DNA of 7,593 bases, from contig CAJXTM010000151.1 of NCBI GenBank assembly GCA_913061385.1, positions 1-7,593 of the forward strand. The letters run 5' to 3'. The translations under genes and the position numbers were made by a program. Below the pieces are notes generated by a model that searched no databases, had not been told where the DNA came from, and saw only the letters and a list, made by a program, of their open reading frames with translations. Origin of the DNA: an uncultured Rhodopirellula sp. (GTDB lineage: Bacteria > Planctomycetota > Planctomycetia > Pirellulales > Pirellulaceae). This document shows, piece after piece, positions 1 to 7,555 of this stretch. Positions within the stretch are counted from its first letter, which is position 1. The number at the start of each line of letters is the position of its first letter.

Positions 1-44
1 CACGTAAGGAGTCGTCGGCAGCGTCAGATGTGTATAAGAGACAG
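1..44 (+). other. Illumina Nextera i5-side adapter (library artefact)
   Basis: This is synthetic sequence, not genome. Positions 26-44 are exactly the 19-base Tn5 mosaic end AGATGTGTATAAGAGACAG. Positions 12-25 are the Nextera read-1 tail TCGTCGGCAGCGTC. Positions 4-11 read GTAAGGAG, which matches the i5 index known as S505/N505, and positions 1-3 (CAC) fit the end of the P5 primer. The genome therefore begins at about position 45. An ATG inside the mosaic end (28-30) creates a false start that yields the typical adapter-derived N-terminus MCIRDS. Confidence 0.98.
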
Positions 45-45
45 C

Positions 46-642
46 ATCGGATCAGCTGTCAGTGCCGTTCTTTGGGAGCTAGCAAAGTATGCTTTTCAAA
101 TCTATCTCTCCGAGGCCGTGCCCTACTCACTCTACGGCTCATTGGGTTTGATTCCTCTGTTTTTGTTTTGGATCTACGTGACTTGGTTGCTCGTGTTATT
201 TGGTCTCATTTTGACTTACACCCTCCAAGCCATGGGCGGCCACCTGCCTGATCAATTTGATAATGGAACCGCAAAGTTGATAGACGGAGACCCGGACTGG
301 ATGCTGCCAATCATGTCCGAGATCGCGAACTCATTTGAGGAGGGTGTTCTCCTAGACCATCAACTACTATCCGACCGCATTGGCTTGTCATCACGCTGCG
401 TTCATGAGTTAACATCTCACCTGGTTGATGCCCAATTACTGCGACAAGTCAGCCGAAACGACCCCCATCAAGGGCTTACCCTCGGGCGGCCTGCTGACAA
501 GATATTGCTGGTCGAAATCCTCGATATTGCGCAGCAGACCCGACCTACGCACGAACATCCTGCGTGGAAAACCTTTTCAATTTTAAAACAAGTCGAGCGT
601 CAGGCAGCCGAGGGAAAGACCCTTGCTGATGTGAATCTTTAG
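46..642 (+). CDS. YihY/BrkB-family inner-membrane protein, C-terminal part (5' truncated)
   Basis: This is the last 198 codons of a membrane protein; the true start lies outside the window. Frame is open from the adapter junction to TAG at 640-642. Seen: a partial hydrophobic segment at the truncated end, then a long one (about positions 142-225) containing SLYGSLGLIPLFLFWIYVTW. This Tyr-Gly-Ser then Pro-Leu-Phe-Leu-x-Trp pattern is typical of the last transmembrane helix of the YihY/BrkB (UPF0761) family. After it comes a soluble tail of roughly 135 residues. Its part at about positions 295-540 resembles a winged helix: LLSDRIGLSSRCVHELTSHL as the likely helix-turn-helix, then a GRPADKILLVEIL segment reminiscent of Rrf2-type domains. 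E. coli YihY is about 290 residues and lacks such a tail; longer relatives exist in other phyla. The family was once called ribonuclease BN, an assignment since withdrawn, and its role is poorly defined. The gene converges on the kinase gene, with 29 bases between the stops and no visible terminator hairpin. Confidence 0.85.
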   Translation: MGSAVSAVLWELAKYAFQIYLSEAVPYSLYGSLGLIPLFLFWIYVTWLLVLFGLILTYTLQAMGGHLPDQFDNGTAKLIDGDPDWMLPIMSEIANSFEEGVLLDHQLLSDRIGLSSRCVHELTSHLVDAQLLRQVSRNDPHQGLTLGRPADKILLVEILDIAQQTRPTHEHPAWKTFSILKQVERQAAEGKTLADVNL

Positions 643-671
643 CCGCAAGGACAGAAACCGAACAACCCAGC

Positions 672-3600
672 TCACGGATCACAGTCATTTCCCGCTGAGT
701 TCTCAGTTTCACTTGCGCTACGCCCCGCTTGCAAGACTGCAACGAGCTCGCTCACAGCCGTAGAAAGCTCGCCCAATGCGACACGTGCAAGACCCAAGCC
801 ACCTTTCCGAGCGGCCTTTTCCACTTTCTCGACAAGTTCAATGGTTCGTGTCGCAGCGACCACTCGCGCAGCTCCCTTGAGAGTATGTGCATATCGCTCC
901 ACTTCCACTTTTGATCCCACTCGCATGGCCTCGCTTACCTTTTCAAGCAGCAGCGGGATCTCCTCTAGAGCCGAAGACTTCACCACTTCGAACAACTCCG
1001 GATCGTCTGCAACATTCGCATAGGCTTCCGGCCAGTCCACAATACGCGAGCTGTCGTTGATCCGCGGTAGGCTGCCTGACGTATCATCCGCAAAAGTCCT
1101 CCCATTACCCTCGTCACTCTGAAACTTTGTTTTCGCCTCTCCTCTGGCCTCATCACCTGAATGCTCAAGCAACATTCGGTGTAGCTCTCTTTTGCGAACT
1201 GGCTTGGCAAGATAGTCGTCCATTCCTGCTTCGAGACATCTCGTCCGATCACCCTTCATTGCGTGCGCGGTCATTGCGATCACAGGAATGTGAGTTCCCC
1301 TCCCAGCCTCGATGTTTCGAATCTTTCGCGTCGCTTCAAAACCATTAAGAACGGGCATCTGGATATCCATCAACACGATGTCAAACTTTTGATCGACAAA
1401 CAGTTTAACGGCTTGCTCACCGTTGTCTGCCACAACCACCTCGTGATTTAACTGCCTTAGAAGACCAATCGCAACTTTCTGGTTTGCGACTCCATCCTCG
1501 GCCATCAAAATACGGAGGCTCTTCATGCCGGCAACAGGGTCAACCGATTGAGTGCCAGCCAATGACATCGATGTCAATTGTCGCTTGCAACGCATCAACG
1601 CCGCGAGCAGCTCGTGAGCCACAACCGGTTTAAACAAACAAGAATTCGTTTGCATCGCTTGACTACGAACAAGCTCTCCCTTTCCATCGTCCTCAGTAAA
1701 ACAAATCACTGGAATTTGCTTGAGCAGGGAGTTCCACTCGGGATGAGCGATAAGCTCCGCAGCACTCATTCCCTCAACACCAACATCACTCAGCAGGATC
1801 GGCAATAAGCGGGCCTTCTCACTCAGTTTTTTCAGCAACTCAACTGCAGTCTGTAGACTGTCCGCGACATGAACCTCCATCCCCCACGCTTCCAGCTGGG
1901 AACAGAACTCTGTGCCCGAACCGTTATCGCAGTCAACAATCACACCGGACAGATCGTTAAGGTTTTGTTCATTTACATCAAAGCTCCCCGGATATTTTGA
2001 CACGTCAAATTGCAACGTGAAGTGGAACGTACTCCCCACATCGGTCTTACTCTCCAGCCAAATCTCACCATTCATAGCCTCGACAATCTTTTTAGTAATT
2101 GCGAGTCCCAGCCCAGTACCACCGAACTCTCGAGTCGTGGATGTATCAGCCTGCTCGAAAGCGGAGAATATTTTCGTGTGCAGTTCTTTGGGGATACCTA
2201 TCCCAGTGTCCTTGACCAAAAAATGAAGACGGATGGTGTTGTTACGCTTCGCGTCAACCAGAACGTCGACACTCACATGACCCTGATCAGTAAACTTAAT
2301 CGCATTGCCAACCAGATTGACCAGAATCTGTCTCAAGCGTGTGGAATCTCCACGGACCCAACTTGGGGTTCCCGGGCTAACAAACCATGACAGATCCAAG
2401 TTCTTTGACTGCGCACGAACCCCCACCGGCTTCATTGCCGCGGCAACTTCTTCGCGAATATCAAAATCTCGCATCTCAAGATCCAGTCGCCCCGCTTCAA
2501 TCTTTGAGAAATCCAGAATCTCGTTGATGATTTCGAGTAGCACTTCGGCTGATTCACGAACGACATTCAGATAATCACTCTTGGAACGCTCATCACCTGT
2601 TTCCAAAGCCAAATCCGTCATTCCAATGATTGCATTCATCGGAGTTCGAATCTCATGGCTCATATTTGCAAGGAAGTCGCTTTTGGCAGTATTCGCGGCC
2701 TCAGCTGCGTCTTGTGCTGTTTTGTAATCGGTAATGTCTCTCGCCACGCCAAACAGTCCGACAATCTGACCCTCGGTTGTCCGCAACGGAGCCTTCGTGG
2801 TTGAAATCCATACCGGCTTTCCATCGGCGTCGAATTGCAACTCTTCTTTTCCGATGATTGGCGTACCCGTCGCGATCACTAAATGCTCATCTGCAAGGTA
2901 CTCTCCGGATACCTCAGGCCCGTAAAGATCAACATCTGACTTGCTAATCAAGCCAATCGAATCTTCATATCCAAGATGATGCGCCATAGCAGCACTTGCA
3001 CGCACGATTTTGCAATCTGCATCTTTGAAATAGATCAAATCGGGAGAGTATTCGAGCAGCGTGTTCAATAAAAAGTGCTCAACTGCAAACTTATCTTTCG
3101 CGCTATTCAATTCACGGGTTCTCTCTTCGATCATACGCTCGACCTCAGCCGTACGATCTCCGATGGCCCAAGTGTACCGAGCGAGTATGACCGAGATCAA
3201 AGACCCTAAAATCAGGATCGCGAGTGGCAATCGCGAGGAATTTGCCTGAATGAACGAAGGCGTCAAAATGGTCCTAACGTTCCAATCAGCAAACGGGAAT
3301 TCCAAGTCGGAATTGTCAGGTAGCAAATCACTGGACTGTTCCAATGCTGGTTCCCTGATATTCTCGAAAACAATCCCACTGGTGTCCCATGAACGGTACG
3401 CAACGCGGCGTTCGATGCCCTGACTGTCCCTATGCCTGACGCAGACATCAATCTCTCCCTCGCTACCTTCCAAGGCATCTTCCAGCAACTGTCCAACGTC
3501 TAGCACAATGGCATAGAAGCCAATGAGTTGCTCACCGCGTTCCTGCAGTGTCGACTCCGACACATCAAAAAACCGCGTCCGTCTCTTGCGAAGCAAAGCC

Positions 3601-4295
3601 CGACGGGTGGGCCCCCCGGTAAAATTGTCACTAACCAATTCGTCATCACTAGCTTCGTAAACCGGACGTAACACGGTAATCACAGATTTGGACTGCCCGC
3701 CTACTTCAGGCAAACTGAAAGGCCGACTCATACTGTACTGCCGTGCGTCTTTCAGGATCGACTCAATGCTATCTCTGCAGGCAGGAATAGCGCCGAAGTC
3801 GAGTCCATTCAAGAAAATGCGATTTGTATTCTGCTCAGACAAAACTGCCGGATAAGCAAAGTTCCCTTTGCCAGTGTCGGCTTCCACCCCATCTGGCAGC
3901 CAAACTCTGTACCCAGAGTTCGACTCTTGCATTCTCGCCTGAAGTTCGTCCACTTCGACACTTTTGATCCTTGGTAACCAACAGGCATACAGAACTGTTT
4001 CGTCAACACTATCCTGTCCTGCGAAGCGATCATAGAAATCGTCAAGAATGTGTTCGTAAGAGTTCCGTGGGCGGTTTCCGAGCCAAGTGCGTCCGGCAGT
4101 CGCAGCACGAAAAGCATTTTCCACCACACGACAACGCAAATAGCCTGCTGTTGCACGCCTCTCATCCATCAATGCATCGTCATTCTGCTTTACCAGCACG
4201 TAAGCAGCGAACGTAACAAGCAAGCCAATTCCAAGAACGGTAACCATGCCGAGGAGGGGAAGACGTTTGTTCGGAACCGCTGTTTCTTCAGACAT
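672..4295 (-). CDS. Hybrid sensor histidine kinase (CHASE-PAS-HisKA-HATPase-REC-REC-HPt)
   Basis: A 1,207-residue membrane sensor kinase with an internal phosphorelay. Domains in order: TM1 at about residues 13-35; periplasmic CHASE-type sensor at about 75-300 (CWLPRI near 105, GLDFGA near 164-169, a following Cys-Arg-Asp-Ser helix); TM2 at about 355-375; a charged, probably coiled linker at 380-405; PAS at about 407-525 (SPDLIYFKD, ending [10 protein letters not shown]); HisKA with phospho-accepting His547 in [11 protein letters not shown]; HATPase_c with N-box Asn660/Asn664, G1 DTGIGIP from 696 and G2 GGTGLGL from 725. A diverged receiver follows at about 782-900 (candidate Asp837, Thr867, Lys889). 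A canonical receiver lies at 927-1043 (Glu933/Asp934, phospho-Asp977 in LMDIQMP, Thr1009, Lys1031). The HPt domain has His1137 in AHTLKGAA. The expected relay is His547 to Asp977 to His1137 to a separate response regulator. This layout is of the BarA/GacS/ArcB tripartite type, but CHASE input gives no safe ligand. No response-regulator gene is in view, so the kinase looks orphan. The ATG at 4293-4295 is supported by a purine-rich ribosome binding site; stop TGA at 672-674. Confidence 0.95.
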   Translation of the reverse strand: MSEETAVPNKRLPLLGMVTVLGIGLLVTFAAYVLVKQNDDALMDERRATAGYLRCRVVENAFRAATAGRTWLGNRPRNSYEHILDDFYDRFAGQDSVDETVLYACWLPRIKSVEVDELQARMQESNSGYRVWLPDGVEADTGKGNFAYPAVLSEQNTNRIFLNGLDFGAIPACRDSIESILKDARQYSMSRPFSLPEVGGQSKSVITVLRPVYEASDDELVSDNFTGGPTRRALLRKRRTRFFDVSESTLQERGEQLIGFYAIVLDVGQLLEDALEGSEGEIDVCVRHRDSQGIERRVAYRSWDTSGIVFENIREPALEQSSDLLPDNSDLEFPFADWNVRTILTPSFIQANSSRLPLAILILGSLISVILARYTWAIGDRTAEVERMIEERTRELNSAKDKFAVEHFLLNTLLEYSPDLIYFKDADCKIVRASAAMAHHLGYEDSIGLISKSDVDLYGPEVSGEYLADEHLVIATGTPIIGKEELQFDADGKPVWISTTKAPLRTTEGQIVGLFGVARDITDYKTAQDAAEAANTAKSDFLANMSHEIRTPMNAIIGMTDLALETGDERSKSDYLNVVRESAEVLLEIINEILDFSKIEAGRLDLEMRDFDIREEVAAAMKPVGVRAQSKNLDLSWFVSPGTPSWVRGDSTRLRQILVNLVGNAIKFTDQGHVSVDVLVDAKRNNTIRLHFLVKDTGIGIPKELHTKIFSAFEQADTSTTREFGGTGLGLAITKKIVEAMNGEIWLESKTDVGSTFHFTLQFDVSKYPGSFDVNEQNLNDLSGVIVDCDNGSGTEFCSQLEAWGMEVHVADSLQTAVELLKKLSEKARLLPILLSDVGVEGMSAAELIAHPEWNSLLKQIPVICFTEDDGKGELVRSQAMQTNSCLFKPVVAHELLAALMRCKRQLTSMSLAGTQSVDPVAGMKSLRILMAEDGVANQKVAIGLLRQLNHEVVVADNGEQAVKLFVDQKFDIVLMDIQMPVLNGFEATRKIRNIEAGRGTHIPVIAMTAHAMKGDRTRCLEAGMDDYLAKPVRKRELHRMLLEHSGDEARGEAKTKFQSDEGNGRTFADDTSGSLPRINDSSRIVDWPEAYANVADDPELFEVVKSSALEEIPLLLEKVSEAMRVGSKVEVERYAHTLKGAARVVAATRTIELVEKVEKAARKGGLGLARVALGELSTAVSELVAVLQAGRSASETENSAGNDCDP

Positions 4296-4298
4296 TCA

Positions 4299-4306
4299 CC
4301 TCTCCC
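4299..4306 (-). promoter_or_regulatory. Ribosome binding site of the hybrid kinase gene
   Basis: On the minus strand the bases before the start read GGGAGAGG, then TGA, then ATG. The GGAG/GAGG core is 3 to 7 bases from the ATG at 4293-4295, which supports that start. No convincing -35/-10 promoter pair was found in front of it. Confidence 0.6.
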
Positions 4307-4555
4307 ACGAACCGATGTGTATCCAAATTCGGGCAAAAACCAAATAGGTTCCCGCGCAGAGCGACCATGGCGCACTCTTTCATCAGCTCACTAAATCCAC
4401 CTACCAACTCAAACCTTTATGGGTGGCACTTCGACACAAAACACCGCATTCCGCGTGCCTAGCGACAACCTGCACTCGGCATGGTTTATACGGAGTTCCG
4501 GTACCACAATCATAACGAGACATTCGACTTGTCCCACCGCAATCCTGATGCTCTG

Positions 4556-4564
4556 TTATCCACA
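4556..4564 (+). promoter_or_regulatory. Candidate DnaA box (TTATCCACA)
   Basis: The 9-mer TTATCCACA matches the strongest E. coli DnaA-box consensus (TTATNCACA, R1 type) exactly. It lies in non-coding DNA, about 260 bases upstream of the kinase start and about 100 bases downstream of the polA stop. It is single: no second good box was seen in the gap, only a poor match with two mismatches at 4316-4324. One box is not an origin. It could be a DnaA-dependent regulatory or titration site, or chance. Confidence 0.35.
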
Positions 4565-4644
4565 TGCACGCACTCCGCTGTAAATAGCAACAACCCTCAT
4601 GGGCAAGCATCAAGGCTAGACAACTCGTGTGATCTCGTCCCTTG

Positions 4645-4668
4645 AACTGGGTGCGCACCGTGACAGTT
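4645..4668 (-). repeat. Imperfect hairpin overlapping the polA stop
   Basis: The perfect 10-base palindrome GGTGCGCACC (4650-4659) is flanked by AACTG (4645-4649) and CAGTT (4664-4668), with GTGA (4660-4663) unpaired on one side. In the polA transcript this could fold into a bulged hairpin starting within the stop codon. No T-run follows on the minus strand, so it is not a standard intrinsic terminator. It might protect the mRNA 3' end or be chance. Confidence 0.3.
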
Positions 4669-7480
4669 AATGCGCTTCCAGCCAGTTCCGTCCGACTCCC
4701 AATTCGACCTCGATTGGTACCCTCATGGGCAAGGTCGATTTCATGCTTGCCTCAATCAAAGGCATGACTTGTTCTTGTTCGTCAATTGCCATATCGAACA
4801 CAATCTCGTCGTGCACGGTGAGCACCATTTTGGTCTTAAATCCTCCTTCAGTGAGCGCTCGATACGTACGGATCATGGCGATTTTCAACATATCAGCCGC
4901 AGTCCCTTGAATTGGACTGTTCATCGCTAGCCGCTCCGCAGCATTCACGACTGTCCGACTCTTCGAATTGATATCACGAATGTACCTGCGTCTTCCAGTG
5001 GACGTTGCAACAAATCCTTTTTGCTTTGCGGTCGATATCGTCGCATCAATGTAGGACTGTACCCCCGGATATTTTTCGAAATAGTTCTGGATCAGTTCAC
5101 TTGCTTCGTGTCGGGGGATGTTCAACCGCTGCTGAAGCCCGAACGCAGAAATCCCGTAAATGATCCCAAAATTGACCGTTTTTGCTTTATCCCGCATCTC
5201 ACGCGTCACTTCCTGTACGTCTACTTTGTAAACCTTGGACGCTGTCACCGTATGAATGTCTTCCCCGCATTGAAATGCATCCAACATTCCTTCATCACCA
5301 CTCAACTCAGCCATCACCCGCAACTCGATTTGCGAGTAGTCAGCACTCAAAATCAAATGATTATCATCACGGGGCACAAACGCCGCACGAATCTCTTTGC
5401 CTCGCTCTTTGCGCACCGGGATTGTCTGCAAGTTGGGATCATTGGACTGTATTCGTCCTGTTGCGGTCCAAACCTGACTGTAGTGCGTATGCACGCGGCC
5501 GGTTTGCTGATTCACGGCAAGCGGCAATTGATCAACGTACACGGATTTAAGCTTTCGAGCGTTACGATACTCAAGCACATCCGCAATCACTTGATGCTTG
5601 TGCGAAAGCCTCTCGAGCTCTGCTTCACGTGTTGAATACTGCCCAGTGGCCGTCTTCTTTGGATTCTTCTCGAGTTCTAATTCCTCGTACAAGACCACGC
5701 CCAACTGCTTGGGTGAATCAATATTGAATTCATGACCGGCAGCCTCAAATATCTGGTCCTGCAACATCTCGATTTCATTACCGAGTTTTTTTGAAAAGAT
5801 CGCAAGTGCCTCAGTGTCTAGCCGTATTCCTTCATGCTCCATGTCCACCAGCACAGGAATCAGCGGGCACTCGACGTCGTTGCAGACTTGACTGGTGCCT
5901 TGCGCATCAATCTCGGGTCGTATCAGATTTGCGATCTGCAACGTGACATCGGCATCCTCACACGCATATTCCGCCAACTTCTCAATTGGCACCTCGCTCA
6001 TGCACTTCTGATCTTTTCCTTTTTCACCAATCAATTCACTTGTAGCAATGGGCACATAACCCAGATAAAGTTTTGCAAGATAGTCCAGTCCATGCCTCAT
6101 CTCTGGCTCTTTCATGGAGTGAGCCAGCATGGTGTCAAAAATCTCACCGTGGACTTCGATGCCGTGCCATTTCAACAAAGTAAGATCATATTTCAGGTTG
6201 TGCCCAATCTTGCTGATCGCCGCGTTACCTAAAACTGGTTGAAACTCCTGCAAAACAGCCGCGGCTTCGTCTGGCTCATTCGGTAACACGACGTAGTATG
6301 CTTCCGACTGGCGCACACTGAACGCCAGCCCCAGAGGCCTCGCTGTGCGCGGATCTAAACCTGTTGTCTCAGTATCGAAGCAAAAGCTCGTCTGCGTTGA
6401 CAACAGATCGATCAAGCCGGCACGCTCTTCTGCACTTGTAACTGTTTGATACTGATGAGTGACGTCATGGATTGTCTTCTCGTCAACTGGCTCATCAAAA
6501 AGTGTGGCCTGGATCTCTGTCTCGCGTTTTTCGCGAATCACTTTTGCACGGCTACTGGCAGACGAGAAGGACTTACCCAGAAGTTTCTTCCCAAGACTGT
6601 CAAACTCCAACTCCATGAGCAGGTCTTTCAGCTTCGCTTTATCCCAGCCCTCCTGCTTCAGCTGCGGAAACTTAACCTCGTGCGGAACATCCAACTGAAT
6701 TGTCACCAACCGCTTTGACAGTCTCGCCATCTCCGCATGCTCCTCCACGCGTTCCTTTTGCTTGCCCTTCAACTCGGTGCTGTGGCTAAGTAGATTTTCG
6801 ATATTGCCATACTGTGCGATCAGCTTTTGTGCGGTCTTGGGACCAATCCCTGCCACCCCAGGTATGTTATCGCTGGCATCTCCCATCAAGCCAAGAATAT
6901 CGATAACCTGATCAACACGCTCGATACCCCATTTCTCAAGGACTTCCTTCACACCAAAAATCTCCGGGTCCGCTCCACGCCGACCAGGCTTGTAGATCAC
7001 TATGTCGTCTGTAACCAGTTGCTCATAGTCTTTATCAGGCGTCACCATCCAAGTGCGAAAACCCTCTTTACTGGCTTGATGAGCGAGCGTTCCGATCACA
7101 TCATCTGCTTCATAACCAGGCCTTCGAATCACATGGATGTTGAGTGCATCCAATAATCGATCGATATAAGGCAATTGCGTTGCAATGTCTTCCGGCATCG
7201 CGTCGCGTTGTGCCTTGTACTCGGGAAATTCGATATGCCGCTGAGTTGGCTCGGATGTATCAAATGCAACGGAGATATGTGTAGGTTCTTCGCTTTTCAG
7301 AATATCGAGGACAGTATTTGCGATGCCAAAGACGGCTGATGTACAAAGTCCTCCGGAAGTGAATCGCGGGCTACGTACCAGAGCAAAGTGTGCCCGATAC
7401 GTTAACGCCATTCCATCCAACAAGAAAAGTTTCTGATTATCAGGGAACAACTCAGTTGGTTTTGCTGCCACGCCAAGCAC
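4667..7480 (-). CDS. polA: DNA polymerase I (polA), full length with active proofreading
   Basis: A 937-residue DNA polymerase I, close to E. coli Pol I (928). It fills gaps and removes RNA primers during Okazaki-fragment maturation and acts in excision repair. The 5'-3' exonuclease domain (about 16-305) keeps its metal ligands: Asp22 in LLDG, Glu124/Asp126/Asp127 in YEADD, Asp149/Asp151 in TPDKD and Asp201/Asp204 in GLMGDASDNIPG, followed by a helix-hairpin-helix at GIGPKTA. The 3'-5' exonuclease domain (about 345-525) keeps all four acidic ligands: Asp369 and Glu371 (FDTETTG), Asp432 (GHNLKYDL) and Asp509 with Tyr505 (YACEDAD), so proofreading should work, unlike in Taq or many Gram-positive enzymes. 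The polymerase domain (about 560-937) has motif A Asp714 (SADYSQIELR), motif B Arg763/Lys767/Phe771/Tyr775 (KTVNFGIIYG) and motif C His890-Asp891-Glu892. Phe771 corresponds to E. coli Phe762, the residue linked to discrimination against dideoxynucleotides. The start is GTG; an in-frame stop at 7496-7498 limits it to the GTG at 7480 or at 7471. The stop is TAA at 4667-4669. Confidence 0.98.
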   Translation of the reverse strand: MLGVAAKPTELFPDNQKLFLLDGMALTYRAHFALVRSPRFTSGGLCTSAVFGIANTVLDILKSEEPTHISVAFDTSEPTQRHIEFPEYKAQRDAMPEDIATQLPYIDRLLDALNIHVIRRPGYEADDVIGTLAHQASKEGFRTWMVTPDKDYEQLVTDDIVIYKPGRRGADPEIFGVKEVLEKWGIERVDQVIDILGLMGDASDNIPGVAGIGPKTAQKLIAQYGNIENLLSHSTELKGKQKERVEEHAEMARLSKRLVTIQLDVPHEVKFPQLKQEGWDKAKLKDLLMELEFDSLGKKLLGKSFSSASSRAKVIREKRETEIQATLFDEPVDEKTIHDVTHQYQTVTSAEERAGLIDLLSTQTSFCFDTETTGLDPRTARPLGLAFSVRQSEAYYVVLPNEPDEAAAVLQEFQPVLGNAAISKIGHNLKYDLTLLKWHGIEVHGEIFDTMLAHSMKEPEMRHGLDYLAKLYLGYVPIATSELIGEKGKDQKCMSEVPIEKLAEYACEDADVTLQIANLIRPEIDAQGTSQVCNDVECPLIPVLVDMEHEGIRLDTEALAIFSKKLGNEIEMLQDQIFEAAGHEFNIDSPKQLGVVLYEELELEKNPKKTATGQYSTREAELERLSHKHQVIADVLEYRNARKLKSVYVDQLPLAVNQQTGRVHTHYSQVWTATGRIQSNDPNLQTIPVRKERGKEIRAAFVPRDDNHLILSADYSQIELRVMAELSGDEGMLDAFQCGEDIHTVTASKVYKVDVQEVTREMRDKAKTVNFGIIYGISAFGLQQRLNIPRHEASELIQNYFEKYPGVQSYIDATISTAKQKGFVATSTGRRRYIRDINSKSRTVVNAAERLAMNSPIQGTAADMLKIAMIRTYRALTEGGFKTKMVLTVHDEIVFDMAIDEQEQVMPLIEASMKSTLPMRVPIEVELGVGRNWLEAH

Positions 7481-7482
7481 CT
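7478..7482 (-). promoter_or_regulatory. Possible ribosome binding site within the start of polA
   Basis: On the minus strand AGGTG spans the first GTG (7478-7480) and lies 6 bases before the second in-frame GTG (7469-7471). Nothing better lies upstream of the first GTG. Translation may therefore start at 7471, giving 934 residues, not 937. The choice does not affect any domain. Confidence 0.35.
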
Positions 7483-7514
7483 GCCGTTTTAGAAATCAAA
7501 CGCGAGGGTCGCTT

Positions 7515-7526
7515 CTGTGAACACAG
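7515..7526. repeat. Short inverted repeat upstream of polA
   Basis: CTGTG-AA-CACAG is a perfect inverted repeat with 5-base arms and a 2-base centre, about 35 bases upstream of the polA start. The position would suit an operator or the core promoter region, but the repeat matches no operator I recognise. It is too short for the E. coli LexA spacing (CTG-N10-CAG). The rest of 7481-7555 shows no clear promoter and no other gene. Confidence 0.25.
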
Positions 7527-7555
7527 CGCCCCGATGAAACCCGAACGGACAATCT

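Larger units (their letters stand above)
4296..4666. other. 371-base intergenic gap between polA and the kinase gene
   Basis: No convincing coding region was found here. The one open frame (minus strand, 4401-4658, 85 codons from a GTG) lacks a Shine-Dalgarno sequence and resembles no known protein. No tRNA-like cloverleaf or T-loop, no intrinsic terminator with a T-run, and no clear sigma-70 promoter was seen. A TATAAA-like hexamer on the minus strand (4485-4490) has no matching -35 box. What the gap does hold is a perfect DnaA-box 9-mer and an imperfect hairpin beside the polA stop. The gap is wide enough that the kinase gene probably has its own promoter and is not co-transcribed with polA. 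Confidence 0.6.

Noticed and set aside
31..39. TGTGTATAA, a DnaA-box-like 9-mer (complement TTATACACA), also present at the right end
   Set aside because: It lies within the Tn5 mosaic end in the adapter and so says nothing about this genome.
30..251. Open frame on the plus strand beginning MYKRQ
   Set aside because: It starts inside the adapter (a typical adapter-derived peptide) and runs out of frame through the brkB-like gene, whose own frame is clearly the coding one.
2010..2390. 126-codon and neighbouring open frames on the plus strand
   Set aside because: They are antisense to the HATPase and HisKA domains of the kinase and resemble no known protein.
4401..4658. Cysteine-rich 85-codon frame on the minus strand between polA and the kinase gene
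   Set aside because: It begins with GTG, has no Shine-Dalgarno sequence, shows no recognisable domain or signal peptide, and its composition looks like chance translation. Conservation in relatives would be needed to revive it.
4296..4666. tRNA, small RNA or riboswitch in the intergenic gap
   Set aside because: No acceptor/T-arm pairing, no GTTCGAATC-like T-loop and no terminator-bounded structure could be found by eye.
5021..5635. 204-codon open frame on the plus strand
   Set aside because: It is antisense to the highly conserved polymerase domain of polA; its length is a by-product of codon use on the other strand.
7515..7526. LexA/SOS box upstream of polA
   Set aside because: The arms CTGT and ACAG are separated by 4 bases, whereas E. 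coli-type LexA needs 8; it also lacks the GAAC-N4-GTTC form.
45..7555. CRISPR array, phage genes, toxin-antitoxin or defence system
   Set aside because: No regularly spaced repeats and no genes of these families are present. The window holds a membrane protein, a sensor kinase and polA only.
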